DNA from: Enterobacteriaceae endosymbiont of Donacia proxima
GTDB lineage: Bacteria; Pseudomonadota; Gammaproteobacteria; Enterobacterales; Enterobacteriaceae
Length of the DNA: 64,000 nucleotides
Reading direction: 5' to 3'
Assembly (NCBI RefSeq): GCF_012569285.1
Contig: NZ_CP046198.1
Coordinates: 64,313 to 128,312, forward strand
The notes below the pieces were generated by a model. It ran no database searches. It was not told where the DNA came from and saw nothing but the letters and a program-made list of their open reading frames with translations. Of this stretch, positions 44,417 through 55,037 are shown piece by piece. Both the position numbers and the translations under genes were made by a program. Positions within the stretch are counted from its first letter, which is position 1, and every line of letters starts with the position of its first letter.

Positions 44417-45094
44417 TTAAAATATATTTTTAATATAATTTATTTGGTAATGTTTTTTTATTTTTTTTTTATTTAAAACAATGGTATTAATAATACTAAT
44501 AATATTTTCTGAAGAATAAAATTTTTTAATAAATACTATTTTAAGATCTTTGTTTAACATTTTTTTAATATTATTTTGAATATATTGATCTATATTAGAA
44601 ATTAATGTAAATATTCCTTTTAATAAAATTATTTTTTTAAAAAAAATATCATAATTTAATAAACATTCACTTTTTTTCCCTATCCATAAACCTTTTAAAG
44701 TTCTTTTATATATAGCAAAATATAATAAATTCTTATTACATTTTATAACAGATATAACATTTTTAATTTTTTTTATTTTCCAAGATTGTTCAGCTAAAAT
44801 CATTAAATGTGATATCCCTACCTTAGGAATATTTAAAACATAAGAAAGACTTTCTACTATTGCTATACCTATTCTTAAACTTGTAAAATTTCCTGGTCCT
44901 AAATTATATCCTAATAAACATATTTGAGATAAAGTAATATTTTTTTCTTGTAAAAAATCATTAATTAATTGTAATATATATTGCATATGTGAATAAGGAG
45001 AATATTGTATTTTATTATGAATAATATTATTTATCTTTAATGAGAGTAAACAATATTCAGTAGATGTATCAATCGCTAAAATATTATTTTTCAT
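44417..45094 (-). CDS. tsaB: tRNA threonylcarbamoyladenosine factor TsaB (YeaZ)
   Basis: TsaB is the scaffold partner of TsaD and TsaE in making t6A37 of ANN-decoding tRNAs. The ASKHA-like N terminus LAIDTSTEYCLLSL and the GPGNFTSLRIG motif are conserved. The C-terminal half is diverged. Length is 225 aa (231 in E. coli). It is convergent with the minE remnant and divergent from hslV. tsaD and tsaE are not in the window. Confidence 0.93.
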   Translation of the reverse strand: MKNNILAIDTSTEYCLLSLKINNIIHNKIQYSPYSHMQYILQLINDFLQEKNITLSQICLLGYNLGPGNFTSLRIGIAIVESLSYVLNIPKVGISHLMILAEQSWKIKKIKNVISVIKCNKNLLYFAIYKRTLKGLWIGKKSECLLNYDIFFKKIILLKGIFTLISNIDQYIQNNIKKMLNKDLKIVFIKKFYSSENIISIINTIVLNKKKIKKHYQINYIKNIF

Positions 45095-45120
45095 ATAAAT
45101 TTTAATTAAATATAAATTTA

Positions 45121-45148
45121 TTGTTTAAAATAAAAATTATGTTATAAT
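45121..45148 (+). promoter_or_regulatory. candidate sigma70-type promoter upstream of hslV
   Basis: TTGTTT (45121-45126), a 16-nt spacer and a perfect TATAAT (45143-45148) lie in the 237-nt tsaB/hslV divergent spacer, about 180 nt before hslV. I saw no sigma32-type element (CTTGAAA and CCCCAT) there, though hslVU is heat-shock driven in E. coli. A/T richness makes false positives likely. Confidence 0.3.
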
Positions 45149-45331
45149 TTTATTGTTTTAATAAAATTTAAAATTATTATATGATTAATTATAATATAAT
45201 TTTTCATGAAATTAAATATGAAATATTAATTTAATTAATTTTTATTTTAATAAATTTTTTAAAAATGTAATTATTATTTATTTTTTTATAAAATTTTAAA
45301 ATAAATAATAATTATAATGAGGAATAAACTC

Positions 45332-45859
45332 ATGACAACAATAGTTAGTGTAAGGAGAAATGGTAATGTAGTTATTGGTGGTGATGGACAAGCAACTCTT
45401 GGTCATATTATAATGAAAGGAAATGTAAAAAAAATTCGTAAATTATATAATGATACAGTAATTGCCGGTTTTGCTGGGGGTACTGCTGATGCTTTTACTC
45501 TTTTTGAGTTATTTGAACAAAAACTAGAAATACATCAAGGAAATCTTATTAAATCGGCAGTTGAATTAGCAAAAGATTGGAGAACAGATCGTATTTTACG
45601 TAAATTAGAAGCATTATTAGTAATAGCAGATAAAATTACTTCTTTAATTATTACAGGTAGTGGAGATGTTATACAACCTGAAAATAATATAGTAACTATT
45701 GGTTCTGGTGGTCCATATGCACAAGCATCTGCTCGTGCTTTATTTGAAAATACTAATTTAAGTGCATATGAAATAGTAAAAAAATCTTTAAACATAGCTG
45801 GAGATATTTGTATATATACTAATCATATTTTTACTATTGAAGAATTACCATCTAAATAA
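45332..45859 (+). CDS. hslV: ATP-dependent protease subunit HslV
   Basis: HslV is the proteasome-like threonine peptidase core of HslUV. I start at the ATG at 45332 so that Thr follows Met ([11 protein letters not shown]), giving the N-terminal catalytic Thr; an upstream ATG at 45317 would bury it. GAGG stands nine bases before the chosen start. Conserved features are GDGQAT, GNVKK and [14 protein letters not shown]. Length is 175 aa (176 in E. coli). hslU follows after 24 nt. Confidence 0.96.
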   Translation: MTTIVSVRRNGNVVIGGDGQATLGHIIMKGNVKKIRKLYNDTVIAGFAGGTADAFTLFELFEQKLEIHQGNLIKSAVELAKDWRTDRILRKLEALLVIADKITSLIITGSGDVIQPENNIVTIGSGGPYAQASARALFENTNLSAYEIVKKSLNIAGDICIYTNHIFTIEELPSK

Positions 45860-45883
45860 ATAATCATGAGGAAAATTTTCACT

Positions 45884-47203
45884 ATGTCTGAAATGACCCC
45901 AAAAGAAATTGTAAATGAATTAGATAAATTTATCATTGGACAAAAAAGTGCAAAAAAAGCAGTTGCAATTGCTTTAAGAAATCGTTGGCGTCGTATGCAA
46001 TTAGATGAAAATTTAAGATCAGAAGTAACACCTAAAAATATATTAATGATAGGTCCAACTGGTGTAGGAAAAACAGAAATTGCACGCAGATTAGCAAAAT
46101 TAGCTAATGCACCTTTTATTAAAGTAGAAGCAACTAAATTTACTGAAATTGGTTATGTCGGGAAAGAAGTAGATTCTATTATTCGTGATTTAACTGATGC
46201 TTCAATAAAAATGATACGAGTACAAGCATTCAATAAAAATTGTTATAGAGCGAAAGAAATGGCGGAAGAAAGGATTATTAATGTATTAATACCTAATAAA
46301 AATTATTGGGCTAAAGATGATAATATTGAATCTATTCGTAAAAAATTAAAAAATAAATTAAAAAATGGATTATTAGATAATCAAGAAATCGAAATTAATT
46401 TATCTAGTACTCCTATGGGCATTGAAATTATGGCACCACCTGGAATGGAAGAAATGACTAGTCAATTGCAATCTTTATTCCAAAATTTAGGAGGAAATAA
46501 ACAAAAAAAACGTAAACTAAAAATTAAAGATGCAATTAAGTTATTAATAGAAGAAGAAGCTAATAAATTAGTTAATAATGAAGATATTAAACAAAAAGCT
46601 ATAGAAGCAGTAGAACAAAATGGTATAGTTTTTTTAGATGAAATAGATAAAATCTGTAGAAGAAGTAATAATGTATCTTCTGATATTTCTAGAGAAGGAG
46701 TACAAAGAGATTTATTACCTTTAGTTGAAGGGTGTACAGTATCAACAAAACATGGAATGGTTAAAACAGATTATATTTTATTTATTGCTTCAGGATCATT
46801 TCAAATTTCAAAACCTTCTGATTTAATACCTGAATTACAAGGTAGGTTACCTATTAGAGTAGAATTAAAAGCATTAACTAGTAATGATTTTGAAAGAATT
46901 CTTATAGAACCTAATGCATCTATAACGGTACAATATAAAGCTTTATTAGCTACAGAAAAAGTAGATATTATCTTTACTAAAGATGGTATAAAAAAAATAG
47001 CAGAATCTGCTTGGAAAGTTAATGAAACAACAGAAAATATAGGAGCTAGAAGATTACATACTGTATTAGAATATTTAATGTCAGATATTTCTTATAATGC
47101 TAATGAATATAATAGTCAATCCATTATTATTGATGAAAACTATGTAAGTCAACATCTTGATTCACTTATTATTAATGAAGACATTAGTAGATATATTTTA
47201 TAA
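45884..47203 (+). CDS. hslU: HslUV unfoldase subunit HslU
   Basis: HslU is the AAA+ unfoldase that feeds HslV. Walker [10 protein letters not shown], pore-loop GYVGKE, Walker B VFLDEIDK and the arginine-bearing sensor 2 GARRLHT are intact, and the C-terminal ISRYIL can dock into HslV. The I-domain is slightly shortened. By homology the start is ATG 45884 ([10 protein letters not shown]); an in-frame ATG at 45866 would add six residues. Length is 439 aa (443). It is one of the best conserved proteins of the window. Confidence 0.97.
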   Translation: MSEMTPKEIVNELDKFIIGQKSAKKAVAIALRNRWRRMQLDENLRSEVTPKNILMIGPTGVGKTEIARRLAKLANAPFIKVEATKFTEIGYVGKEVDSIIRDLTDASIKMIRVQAFNKNCYRAKEMAEERIINVLIPNKNYWAKDDNIESIRKKLKNKLKNGLLDNQEIEINLSSTPMGIEIMAPPGMEEMTSQLQSLFQNLGGNKQKKRKLKIKDAIKLLIEEEANKLVNNEDIKQKAIEAVEQNGIVFLDEIDKICRRSNNVSSDISREGVQRDLLPLVEGCTVSTKHGMVKTDYILFIASGSFQISKPSDLIPELQGRLPIRVELKALTSNDFERILIEPNASITVQYKALLATEKVDIIFTKDGIKKIAESAWKVNETTENIGARRLHTVLEYLMSDISYNANEYNSQSIIIDENYVSQHLDSLIINEDISRYIL

Positions 47204-47291
47204 AATATTAATATCTAAAATTTTTATTTAAAATTATCAAATATTATTTTTTTTTAATTTTAGAAATTTAAAATAAAACTTGATTAATAAA

Positions 47292-47906
47292 TTATTTTAG
47301 TTTAGAATTTCTTATTTTTAAAATTTTGATAATATCTTTTAAATTAATATTTTTTACTTTTAATAAAATTATTAAATGATAGATTAAATCTGCTGTTTCT
47401 TGTATAGTTTCTTTTTTATTATTATCATTTGCTGCAATAATAGTTTCTATAGCTTCTTCTCCTACTTTCTGTGTAATTCTTTTTACACCACTTTGGTATA
47501 ATTTAGAAGTATATGAAGATTCTATAGAAGAATTCTTTTTTTTATCTAAAATTTTTTCCAATAAATATAAAAAGGTAAAATCAGATATTGTTTTTTTAAA
47601 ACAACTATATTTATTTAAATGACATGTATTATTTATAGAAATAACTAATATAAGAAGTGTGTCTTTATCACAATCAGTTGTAATTTTTTTTACATATAAA
47701 AAATTACCTGTTGTTTCACCTTTAGTCCATATTTTTTTTTTAGTTCTAGAAAAAAATGTAACTTTTTTAGTTTTCAAAGTAATAGAAAGAGATTCCTTAT
47801 TCATATATGCATGCATAAGTATTTGTCCAGAAATTTTATGTTGTATGATAGTGGGAATTAATCCATTTGTTTTAACCCAATCTAAATTATTTAAAAAATT
47901 TAACAT
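47292..47906 (-). CDS. hisI: phosphoribosyl-AMP cyclohydrolase / phosphoribosyl-ATP pyrophosphatase
   Basis: This bifunctional HisIE does the second and third steps of histidine synthesis. The cyclohydrolase part has [18 protein letters not shown] and the metal-binding CDKDTLL. The C-terminal pyrophosphatase part has [13 protein letters not shown] and ETADLIYH. Length is 204 aa (203 in E. coli). It is the last gene of the operon and overlaps hisF by 7 nt. Confidence 0.96.
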   Translation of the reverse strand: MLNFLNNLDWVKTNGLIPTIIQHKISGQILMHAYMNKESLSITLKTKKVTFFSRTKKKIWTKGETTGNFLYVKKITTDCDKDTLLILVISINNTCHLNKYSCFKKTISDFTFLYLLEKILDKKKNSSIESSYTSKLYQSGVKRITQKVGEEAIETIIAANDNNKKETIQETADLIYHLIILLKVKNINLKDIIKILKIRNSKLK

Positions 47907-48679
47907 ATTCTTACCTCAATATTTTTTTTATGTAAAAATTTTTTTAATGTTTTAATGCTAATAATATTTTTATGAAATACTGATGCAGCTAAAGCTCCAT
48001 CAACATTTATCTTTTTATGGAAAACATTATAAAAATCATTTATAGAACCTGCACCTCCAGATGCAACTAAAGGTATTTTACAAATTTTTCTAATTTTTTT
48101 TAAAAGTTTTATATCATAACCATTACATAATCCATCTTGATTCATCATATTTAAAACTATTTCACCTGCTCCTAATTTTTGAACATATTTTACCCATTTA
48201 ATTGTTTCCCAATTTGTTATTTTTATATTTTTTTGATTTCCAGTATATTTATAAACATAATATTTTTGAGTTTTTTTGTCATACCAAGAATCAATTCCTA
48301 TAACAATACATTGTTTACCAAAATATTGAGATAATTGATTTATTAAATTAGGATTATTTAATGCAGGAGTATTAATTGATATTTTTTCTACTCCTAAATG
48401 TAATATTTTAGCAGCATCATCTATAGATGTAATTCCTCCTGCAACACAAATTGGAATACTAATAATTTTAGAGATTTCTGATATCCATTTCTTATCGACT
48501 AATTGTTTATTAATTGACGCAGTAATATCATAAAATACTAATTCATCAGCACCATCCTTATCATATTTTTTAGCTAAAGATAAAATATCTCCTATAATTT
48601 GATGATTTTTAAATTGTTTTCCTTTAACTACTACATCTTTATTTACATCTAAACAAGGAATTATTCTTTTTGCCAACAT
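47900..48679 (-). CDS. hisF: imidazole glycerol phosphate synthase cyclase HisF
   Basis: HisF is the TIM-barrel partner of HisH and forms the imidazole ring. It starts [12 protein letters not shown], with the catalytic Asp in LDV, and keeps CVAGGI, the second catalytic Asp in NMMNQDG, and VASGGAGS. Length is 259 aa (258 in E. coli). It overlaps hisA by 19 nt and hisI by 7 nt, suggesting translational coupling. Confidence 0.97.
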   Translation of the reverse strand: MLAKRIIPCLDVNKDVVVKGKQFKNHQIIGDILSLAKKYDKDGADELVFYDITASINKQLVDKKWISEISKIISIPICVAGGITSIDDAAKILHLGVEKISINTPALNNPNLINQLSQYFGKQCIVIGIDSWYDKKTQKYYVYKYTGNQKNIKITNWETIKWVKYVQKLGAGEIVLNMMNQDGLCNGYDIKLLKKIRKICKIPLVASGGAGSINDFYNVFHKKINVDGALAASVFHKNIISIKTLKKFLHKKNIEVRIC

Positions 48680-49401
48680 AAATTAGCCTCTTTAATGGTA
48701 AATTTTTTTTCTAAAAATGCTCTTCCTATAATTACATCTTTTACTCCAGTATTTTTTAAATTAATAATATCTTGTAAAGAAGATATACCTCCTGAAGCTT
48801 GAAAAGATATTTCAGGATATTTTTTAACTATTTCAGTATATAAATTTATATTCGGTCCTAAAAAAGTTCCATCTCGAGAAATGTCTGTACATAAAACATA
48901 TTTTAAACCTATATGTAAAAATTTTTCTATAATATCTTCAAAAATTATATTACTTGTATTTTGCCATCCATTGACAAAAATTATTTTTTTATTATTTTGA
49001 TTATACTTTATATCTAAAGCTAAAATAATAGAAAATGGATCATATAATTTAAATATTTTTTTTAGATTTTTAAAATTTTGTAGGATAAAAGATCCTAATA
49101 CAATTTGAGAATTAGGTATTAAATTAAAAATAAAATCTATATCTTTTTTAGATCTTATACCCCCTCCAATTTGTATTGGAGGTAACTGATATTTGGAAAT
49201 TTTTTTTAACAACATTAATTGTTTTGTATCAGGATTTTTTGCACCATCTAAATCTATAAGATGAATTTTACGAGCATTTTCTTTAATACATTTTTTTATA
49301 TAAAATAGAGGTGTATATAAATATTCACGTTTTAAATTAAATTTACCTTGATGTAATCTAACTATTTTACCTTTTATCAAATCAATCGCTGGGATAATCA
49401 T
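48661..49401 (-). CDS. hisA: ProFAR isomerase HisA
   Basis: HisA catalyses the Amadori isomerisation of the fourth step. The TIM barrel begins [19 protein letters not shown] with the catalytic Asp, keeps [18 protein letters not shown] with the second catalytic Asp, and QASGGISS. Length is 246 aa (245 in E. coli). It lies 10 nt after hisH. Confidence 0.97.
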   Translation of the reverse strand: MIIPAIDLIKGKIVRLHQGKFNLKREYLYTPLFYIKKCIKENARKIHLIDLDGAKNPDTKQLMLLKKISKYQLPPIQIGGGIRSKKDIDFIFNLIPNSQIVLGSFILQNFKNLKKIFKLYDPFSIILALDIKYNQNNKKIIFVNGWQNTSNIIFEDIIEKFLHIGLKYVLCTDISRDGTFLGPNINLYTEIVKKYPEISFQASGGISSLQDIINLKNTGVKDVIIGRAFLEKKFTIKEANLCWQKE

Positions 49402-49411
49402 ATTTATAATT

Positions 49412-50002
49412 TCACATTTTTAAAAAATTTTTAATTAATTGAATACCATTAATTCCTGATCTTTCTGGATGAAATTGCACTCCAAAAAAATTTTTTTTTT
49501 GAATAACTGAACTAAATATTTCTCCATAAGTAGTTGTAGCTATTGTATAATTATTCATACATATACTATAACTATGTGAAAAATAAAAATAAGAATTTTT
49601 ATTAATATTATTAAATAATGGTGATTTAATAATATTACTCACTTTATTCCACCCCATATGAGGTATAGGAATGTATTTATTGTCCATTAAATGGACAGAA
49701 TAATCCATAATTCCTAATGTAAAAATACCTTTATTTTCTTCACTATATTTTCCTAATATTTGCATTCCTAAACATATTCCTAAAATATCTATTTTACAAT
49801 TTTTAATTAATTGAATTAAATTATCTTTTTTTAATTTTTTTATTATAGATTTAGCAGAACCTATTCCTGGTAAAAAAATTTTATCAGCATTTAAAATTAA
49901 ATTTTTATTATTTGTAATTTTAGAATTAAATCCTAATTTTTTTATAGTAAATTTTAAAGAACAAAAATTACCACAAGACGTATCTATAATAACAATTTTC
50001 AA
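49412..50002 (-). CDS. hisH: imidazole glycerol phosphate synthase glutaminase HisH
   Basis: HisH delivers ammonia from glutamine to HisF. The class I amidotransferase triad is complete: Cys in LGICLGMQ, and His and Glu in GVQFHPERSG. Length is 196 aa, the same as E. coli. Its start overlaps the hisB stop by 4 nt. Confidence 0.97.
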   Translation of the reverse strand: MKIVIIDTSCGNFCSLKFTIKKLGFNSKITNNKNLILNADKIFLPGIGSAKSIIKKLKKDNLIQLIKNCKIDILGICLGMQILGKYSEENKGIFTLGIMDYSVHLMDNKYIPIPHMGWNKVSNIIKSPLFNNINKNSYFYFSHSYSICMNNYTIATTTYGEIFSSVIQKKNFFGVQFHPERSGINGIQLIKNFLKM

Positions 50003-51066
50003 TTTAAAACTCCTTTTGTACTAGGAATAACATTATGTTCAATTTTTATTGCTTGTTTTAATGAACAAGCAAATGCTTTAAATAAACTTTCAATTTTATG
50101 ATGATCATTTTCTCCAGTTACTTTTAAATGTATGTTACATAACATAGAATATGATAATGAATAAAAAAAATGTTTAATCATTTCAGTATTTAAATCTCCA
50201 ATTTTTTGGTATTTAAATTTGACATCATATTGTAAATATGGTCTCCCTGATAGATCTAATGAACATTGCGCTAATGATTCATCCATAGGTAATAAAAAAC
50301 CAAATCTATTAATACCTTTTTTATCACCGATAGCTTTAGCAAAAGCTTTCCCTAAAGTTATCGCAATATCTTCTATTGTATGATGATCATCAATAAATAA
50401 ATCCCCATCACTATAAATATTTAAAATAAAACCTCCATGTATTGCTATTTGTTCTAACATATGATTCAAAAAATTAATTCCAGTATTTATATTACATTTA
50501 CCAAATGTATCTAAAAATAATTCTACATGTATTATAGTTTCTTTTGTTGTTTTTCTTATTATAGCATATCTTTTTATTGGTGTTAATTTAGCTAAAATAT
50601 CTAACCAATTACATGTTTTTTTATTATATAAAATACCTTTAATACCAATATTATTGGCTAATTCTATATCACTAAAACGATCTCCTATAACATAACTATT
50701 TTTTTTATCTAAGGAATCATTTAAATATTGTTTTAACATTATTATATTTGGTTTTCTACATATGCATTTTTCATAAGAAAAATGAGGACAAATAAAAATA
50801 TTTTCAAATTCTATATTTTGTGATTTAAATATATTAATTATAAAATTATGAGGAATATTAAAAGATTCATATGGGAAAAATTTTGTACCTAAACCATCTT
50901 GGTTGGTAACCATAATAAATAAATAAGAAAGTTTTTTTAATTTTGATAATGCAAGAATAACATTTTTTTCAAAAAATAATTTATTAATATGATCGATTTG
51001 AAAATTATTTTTAGGCTCAGATATTAAAGTACCATCTCTATCTATAAAAAGTATTTTTTTAAGCAT
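49999..51066 (-). CDS. hisB: histidinol-phosphatase / imidazoleglycerol-phosphate dehydratase HisB
   Basis: This bifunctional protein does steps six and eight. The N-terminal HAD phosphatase shows FIDRDGTL, a zinc site with CPHF and CICRKP, and GDRFSDIELA. The C-terminal dehydratase shows HMLEQIAIHGG, DDHHTIED and GENDHHKIES with metal-binding His/Glu residues. Length is 355 aa, as in E. coli. It lies 22 nt after the hisDC ORF. Confidence 0.97.
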   Translation of the reverse strand: MLKKILFIDRDGTLISEPKNNFQIDHINKLFFEKNVILALSKLKKLSYLFIMVTNQDGLGTKFFPYESFNIPHNFIINIFKSQNIEFENIFICPHFSYEKCICRKPNIIMLKQYLNDSLDKKNSYVIGDRFSDIELANNIGIKGILYNKKTCNWLDILAKLTPIKRYAIIRKTTKETIIHVELFLDTFGKCNINTGINFLNHMLEQIAIHGGFILNIYSDGDLFIDDHHTIEDIAITLGKAFAKAIGDKKGINRFGFLLPMDESLAQCSLDLSGRPYLQYDVKFKYQKIGDLNTEMIKHFFYSLSYSMLCNIHLKVTGENDHHKIESLFKAFACSLKQAIKIEHNVIPSTKGVLN

Positions 51067-51088
51067 AAATTATTTCTTATAAAATTAA

Positions 51089-53488
51089 TCAAGATATTTT
51101 TTGTAATATATAAAATAATTTTTTACATTCATAAAATGTCCCTATTGTAATTCTTAAACAATTATCTAATATTTTTTCATGATTTTGATCCCGTACAATT
51201 ATATTATTTTTATTTAAAATATCAAAAATAATTTTTGAATTATTAAATTTTACTAAGATAAAATTAGTTTTACTAACAAAAATTTTTTTTACACAATTAC
51301 AATTATTTAATTTTTCTATTAACCATTTTTTATTATTTATAATAGTTTTTACATTATTATTCATAATAATTATATTTTTTGTATTTAAAGCTTGTACTGC
51401 AATATCTAAAACTGGAATAGATATTGGATATGGTGCTATAACTTTAAGTAATATCTTTATAAGATATTTATTTGTTAATATAAAACCACAACGTAAACCT
51501 GCTAAACCAAATGCTTTAGATAAAGTTCTTAATACAATTAAATTTTCATATTTATTAATTAAATAAATCATGGTCTGATCAAGACAAAATTCAATGTATG
51601 CTTCATCAATAACAATTATTATTTTATTTTTTGTGAATTCTAACAATTGTATTATATCATTTTTATTTAAAGTATTTCCTGTAGGATTATTAGGATTACA
51701 AAAATAAATAATTTTAACATTTTTAAGATTTTTTTTAATTTTATTAAAATTTATTTTCCAATTATTTTTTATACTAAAAATCATTAAATATTTAATATTT
51801 AATATATTAGCAGTAACACGATACATATCATATGTTGGAGGACAAAATAAGATTTTATCATATTTTTGATCGCAAAATGTTCTCATAATTATATCTATAC
51901 CTTCATCTGCACCTCTAGTAATTAAAATATTTTTATTATTTAAATTAATATATTTACTATAAAAATTAAGTAATTTTTTAGGTTGTTGTTCTGGATATCT
52001 ATTTAATATTTTATTATTAGTAGAAAATAATGAAATAATAGGAGATTCATTCGCATTTAACATGATTTTATTATTAATATTATTTTTATATAATAATCTT
52101 GCTGATTGATATGGAATTAAATTTAGAATATTGTTTTTAACTATCTGATTAATATTTTTAATTTTTTGTTTTTGTTGATTTATAAAATTTTTTCTTATTG
52201 TTACAGAATTACTATGACCTAATAAATTTTCTGTTTTTGCCATAGTTTCTACTGTAAAAGAAATATTTAATAAACCATTTTTTGTTAATTTTTGTACAGA
52301 GATTTTTTTTTGAAAATCAGAAATACTTAAACAAGAATAAGTTCTAGCATAACCATAAGTAGGTAGAACATGATTAGTCCCAGAAGCATAATCTCCTACT
52401 GATTCAGGAGCCCAATTACCTAAAAAAATAGATCCTGCATTGATAATATTAGATAAAATTTTTTTATAGTTTTTACATTGGATAATAAGATGTTCAGGAG
52501 CGTATGTATTTACTATATTAACACATTCATTTATATTATTTACGATTATAATATAACTATTACTAAGTGATTTTATTATTATATTTTTTTTAGGTATTTT
52601 TTCTAATTGTTTAAAAAGATTTTTTTTAACTAATTTTCCAATTTTTTCCTCAGTAGTTATTAATAATACTTGTGAATCAATACCATGTTCTGCTTGTGAT
52701 AATAAATCTGCTATAATAAAATTATAATTTGCCGATTCATCTGCAATAATCATTAATTCTGATGGACCAGCTGGCATATCTATAGAAGTTTTATTAAAAA
52801 AAGTCATGTTATTACTAACTTGTTTTTTAGCTTCTGTAACATAAATATTTCCAGGTCCAAAAATTTTATCTACTTTATCAATAGATTGTGTTCCATAAGC
52901 CATAGCAGCTATAGCATGTGCGCCTCCTACTTGAAATATATTTTGTATATTACATAAATTAGCAGCAAATAAAATTTCGTTAGAAATCGGAGCAGGAGAA
53001 CATAAAATAATATTAGGACATAAAGCTATTTGTGCTGGTATTCCTAACATTAATACTGTAGAAAATAATGATGATGTTCCTCCTGGAATATATAATCCTA
53101 TCCTAGATATAGGACGAAAAATATGGCTACAAAATACTCCAGGTATAATTTCAATTATTTTTTTTTTTATAACCTGATATTTATGAAATTTATAAATATT
53201 ATTATATGCATTTTGTATCGCATTTTTTATATCATGATTTATATAAAATTTTGCATTAAATATTTGTTTTTTATTAATTTGTAAATTATTAATTTTGATT
53301 TTATCAAATAATAAACTATATTTTTTTAAAGCACTATCACCATTTTCCTTAACTTGTTTCAAAATATTTTTTACATCATTTTTAATTTTTTTATCTATAA
53401 AGAATATTGGTCGAGATAATATTTTTTTTTTGTAATCTTTATTACAATTATCCCAATAGATAATATCGTTTATAATATTCATTATCAT
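51089..53488 (-). CDS. hisDC: fused histidinol dehydrogenase - histidinol-phosphate aminotransferase
   Basis: One uninterrupted ORF of 799 aa covers HisD (about 1-440) and HisC (about 445-799). HisD is complete: zinc ligands Q265, H268, D366 and H425, and catalytic E332-H333 in APEHL. HisC is complete: NANESP, NPNNPTG, DEAYIEF and the PLP-binding Lys658 in LRTLSKA. The junction, residues 434-446 (NFINQQKQKIKNI), replaces the stop/start overlap that separates hisD and hisC in E. coli. HisC lacks its own start Met. The ORF start ATG overlaps the hisG stop by one base. HisC acts at step seven and HisD at the last two, with the HisB phosphatase between them. Confidence 0.95.
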   Translation of the reverse strand: MIMNIINDIIYWDNCNKDYKKKILSRPIFFIDKKIKNDVKNILKQVKENGDSALKKYSLLFDKIKINNLQINKKQIFNAKFYINHDIKNAIQNAYNNIYKFHKYQVIKKKIIEIIPGVFCSHIFRPISRIGLYIPGGTSSLFSTVLMLGIPAQIALCPNIILCSPAPISNEILFAANLCNIQNIFQVGGAHAIAAMAYGTQSIDKVDKIFGPGNIYVTEAKKQVSNNMTFFNKTSIDMPAGPSELMIIADESANYNFIIADLLSQAEHGIDSQVLLITTEEKIGKLVKKNLFKQLEKIPKKNIIIKSLSNSYIIIVNNINECVNIVNTYAPEHLIIQCKNYKKILSNIINAGSIFLGNWAPESVGDYASGTNHVLPTYGYARTYSCLSISDFQKKISVQKLTKNGLLNISFTVETMAKTENLLGHSNSVTIRKNFINQQKQKIKNINQIVKNNILNLIPYQSARLLYKNNINNKIMLNANESPIISLFSTNNKILNRYPEQQPKKLLNFYSKYINLNNKNILITRGADEGIDIIMRTFCDQKYDKILFCPPTYDMYRVTANILNIKYLMIFSIKNNWKINFNKIKKNLKNVKIIYFCNPNNPTGNTLNKNDIIQLLEFTKNKIIIVIDEAYIEFCLDQTMIYLINKYENLIVLRTLSKAFGLAGLRCGFILTNKYLIKILLKVIAPYPISIPVLDIAVQALNTKNIIIMNNNVKTIINNKKWLIEKLNNCNCVKKIFVSKTNFILVKFNNSKIIFDILNKNNIIVRDQNHEKILDNCLRITIGTFYECKKLFYILQKIS

Positions 53489-54387
53489 TACTCTATAATT
53501 TTTTCAATAGGCAAAACTAAAATAGAACTTGCTCCTAATAATTTTAATTTTTCTATTCTTTCCCAAAATAATGTTTCATTACATACCATATGTAATGAAA
53601 TTTTTTCTGTTTCTCCTATTAATGGTAAAATAGTTGGATTTTGTATATATGGTAATAGTAAAAATACTTGTTTTAATTTTTTACTTGAAATATGCAAAGT
53701 AATATATTTTGATGCTTTTGCTTGAATTACTCCTTTAATTCTAGTTAATAATTTATCTATTAATTTTTGTTTAAAATATGATATCTTATCATAACGTTGT
53801 ACTAAACATGCTTGAGAATTATATATAACTTCTACTTCTTTAACTCCATTTGCTTTTAATGTTGCTCCTGTAGAAACTAAATCGCAAATAACATCAGATA
53901 AACCTACCCTTGGGGCTAATTCTACTGAACCATTTAAAATACAAGATTTAAATTTAATATGATGTTGATCAAGATATTTTTTTAATAAATTAGGATAAGA
54001 TGTTGCTATACAAGTATTTTGTAAAGATTTTAATCCTAAATAATTTTTATTTACAGGTATTGCTATTGATAATCTACATATACCAAAATCTAATTTACGT
54101 AATATTATATATTTTGCATTATAACCTTTAGATAATCTATTTAATACTTCTTCTTCTAAAACATTTTTACCTATAATTCCTAAATCAACAACACCTTCCA
54201 TAATTAAACTAGGAATATCATCATCACGTACTCTTAAGATATCAATCGGCATATTTTTTGCAAAAGCTATTAACCGTTGTTGTTGCAGATTAATTTTAAG
54301 ACCACAACTCTTTAAGAGTTTACTAGTTTCATTACTTAAACGACCAGATTTTTGCATAGCTATGCGTAAACGATTGTTATCTAACAT
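53488..54387 (-). CDS. hisG: ATP phosphoribosyltransferase HisG (long form)
   Basis: HisG starts histidine synthesis from ATP and PRPP. The long form has the two-domain catalytic part ([10 protein letters not shown], the PRPP loop [13 protein letters not shown]) and the C-terminal ACT-like regulatory domain that binds histidine ([19 protein letters not shown]). Length is 299 aa, as in E. coli. It is the first gene of the operon. In the 138 nt upstream I found no hisL-like run of His codons, so attenuation appears lost. Confidence 0.97.
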   Translation of the reverse strand: MLDNNRLRIAMQKSGRLSNETSKLLKSCGLKINLQQQRLIAFAKNMPIDILRVRDDDIPSLIMEGVVDLGIIGKNVLEEEVLNRLSKGYNAKYIILRKLDFGICRLSIAIPVNKNYLGLKSLQNTCIATSYPNLLKKYLDQHHIKFKSCILNGSVELAPRVGLSDVICDLVSTGATLKANGVKEVEVIYNSQACLVQRYDKISYFKQKLIDKLLTRIKGVIQAKASKYITLHISSKKLKQVFLLLPYIQNPTILPLIGETEKISLHMVCNETLFWERIEKLKLLGASSILVLPIEKIIE

Positions 54388-54525
54388 ACTATATACCTTT
54401 ATTAAAAATGTTTAAATTTAGAACATAAATGTAATTTTAAAATGAATTAGTTAATTTAAACTTAAAGAAGTTATGGTAAAATAACAACTATTTTTTGTAA
54501 ATTTATATATAAATATTTAAAATTT

Positions 54526-54999
54526 TTAATTTTTTATTTTTTTTATATAGCCCCAATCATCTTCTATAGGATTTTTAGCCAAAATACGAGCTAATTTATC
54601 ACATCTTTTATTTAGAAAATGTGACGAATGACCTTTAATCCATCTCCATGAAATCTTATGATGAATTAAAGATAATTCTAATCTTTGCCATAAATCAATA
54701 TTCTTTACTTTTTGTTTATTATTACGTTTCCAATTAGTTTTTTTCCAATTATGTATCCATTTTGTAATTCCTTTTTTTAAATACTTACTATCAGTTGTAA
54801 GTATAATATTACAATCTTTTTTTAGGAATTCTAATGCAATAATAGAAGCCATTAATTCCATTCTATTATTAGTTGTTAAAAAAAAACCTTTAGTTAAAAT
54901 TTTTTCATATTTATGATATTGTAAAATAGCGGCGCATCCTCCTGGACCTGGATTATTTATACAAGAACCATCTGTAAAAATTTTTATATTTTTATACAT
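54526..54999 (-). CDS. rnhA: ribonuclease HI
   Basis: RNase HI removes RNA from RNA-DNA hybrids. The acidic catalytic residues lie in IFTDGSC, NNRMELMA and LTTDSKYL, with the His/Asp-bearing C-terminal KGHSSHFLNKRCD. The basic protrusion (WKKTNWKRNNKQKVKN) is kept. Length is 157 aa (155 in E. coli). It is divergent from dnaQ with a 38-nt spacer, the same arrangement as in E. coli. Confidence 0.97.
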   Translation of the reverse strand: MYKNIKIFTDGSCINNPGPGGCAAILQYHKYEKILTKGFFLTTNNRMELMASIIALEFLKKDCNIILTTDSKYLKKGITKWIHNWKKTNWKRNNKQKVKNIDLWQRLELSLIHHKISWRWIKGHSSHFLNKRCDKLARILAKNPIEDDWGYIKKIKN

Positions 55000-55037
55000 A
55001 TTTTTCTATTAAAATTAATATTATTTATATAACAAAT

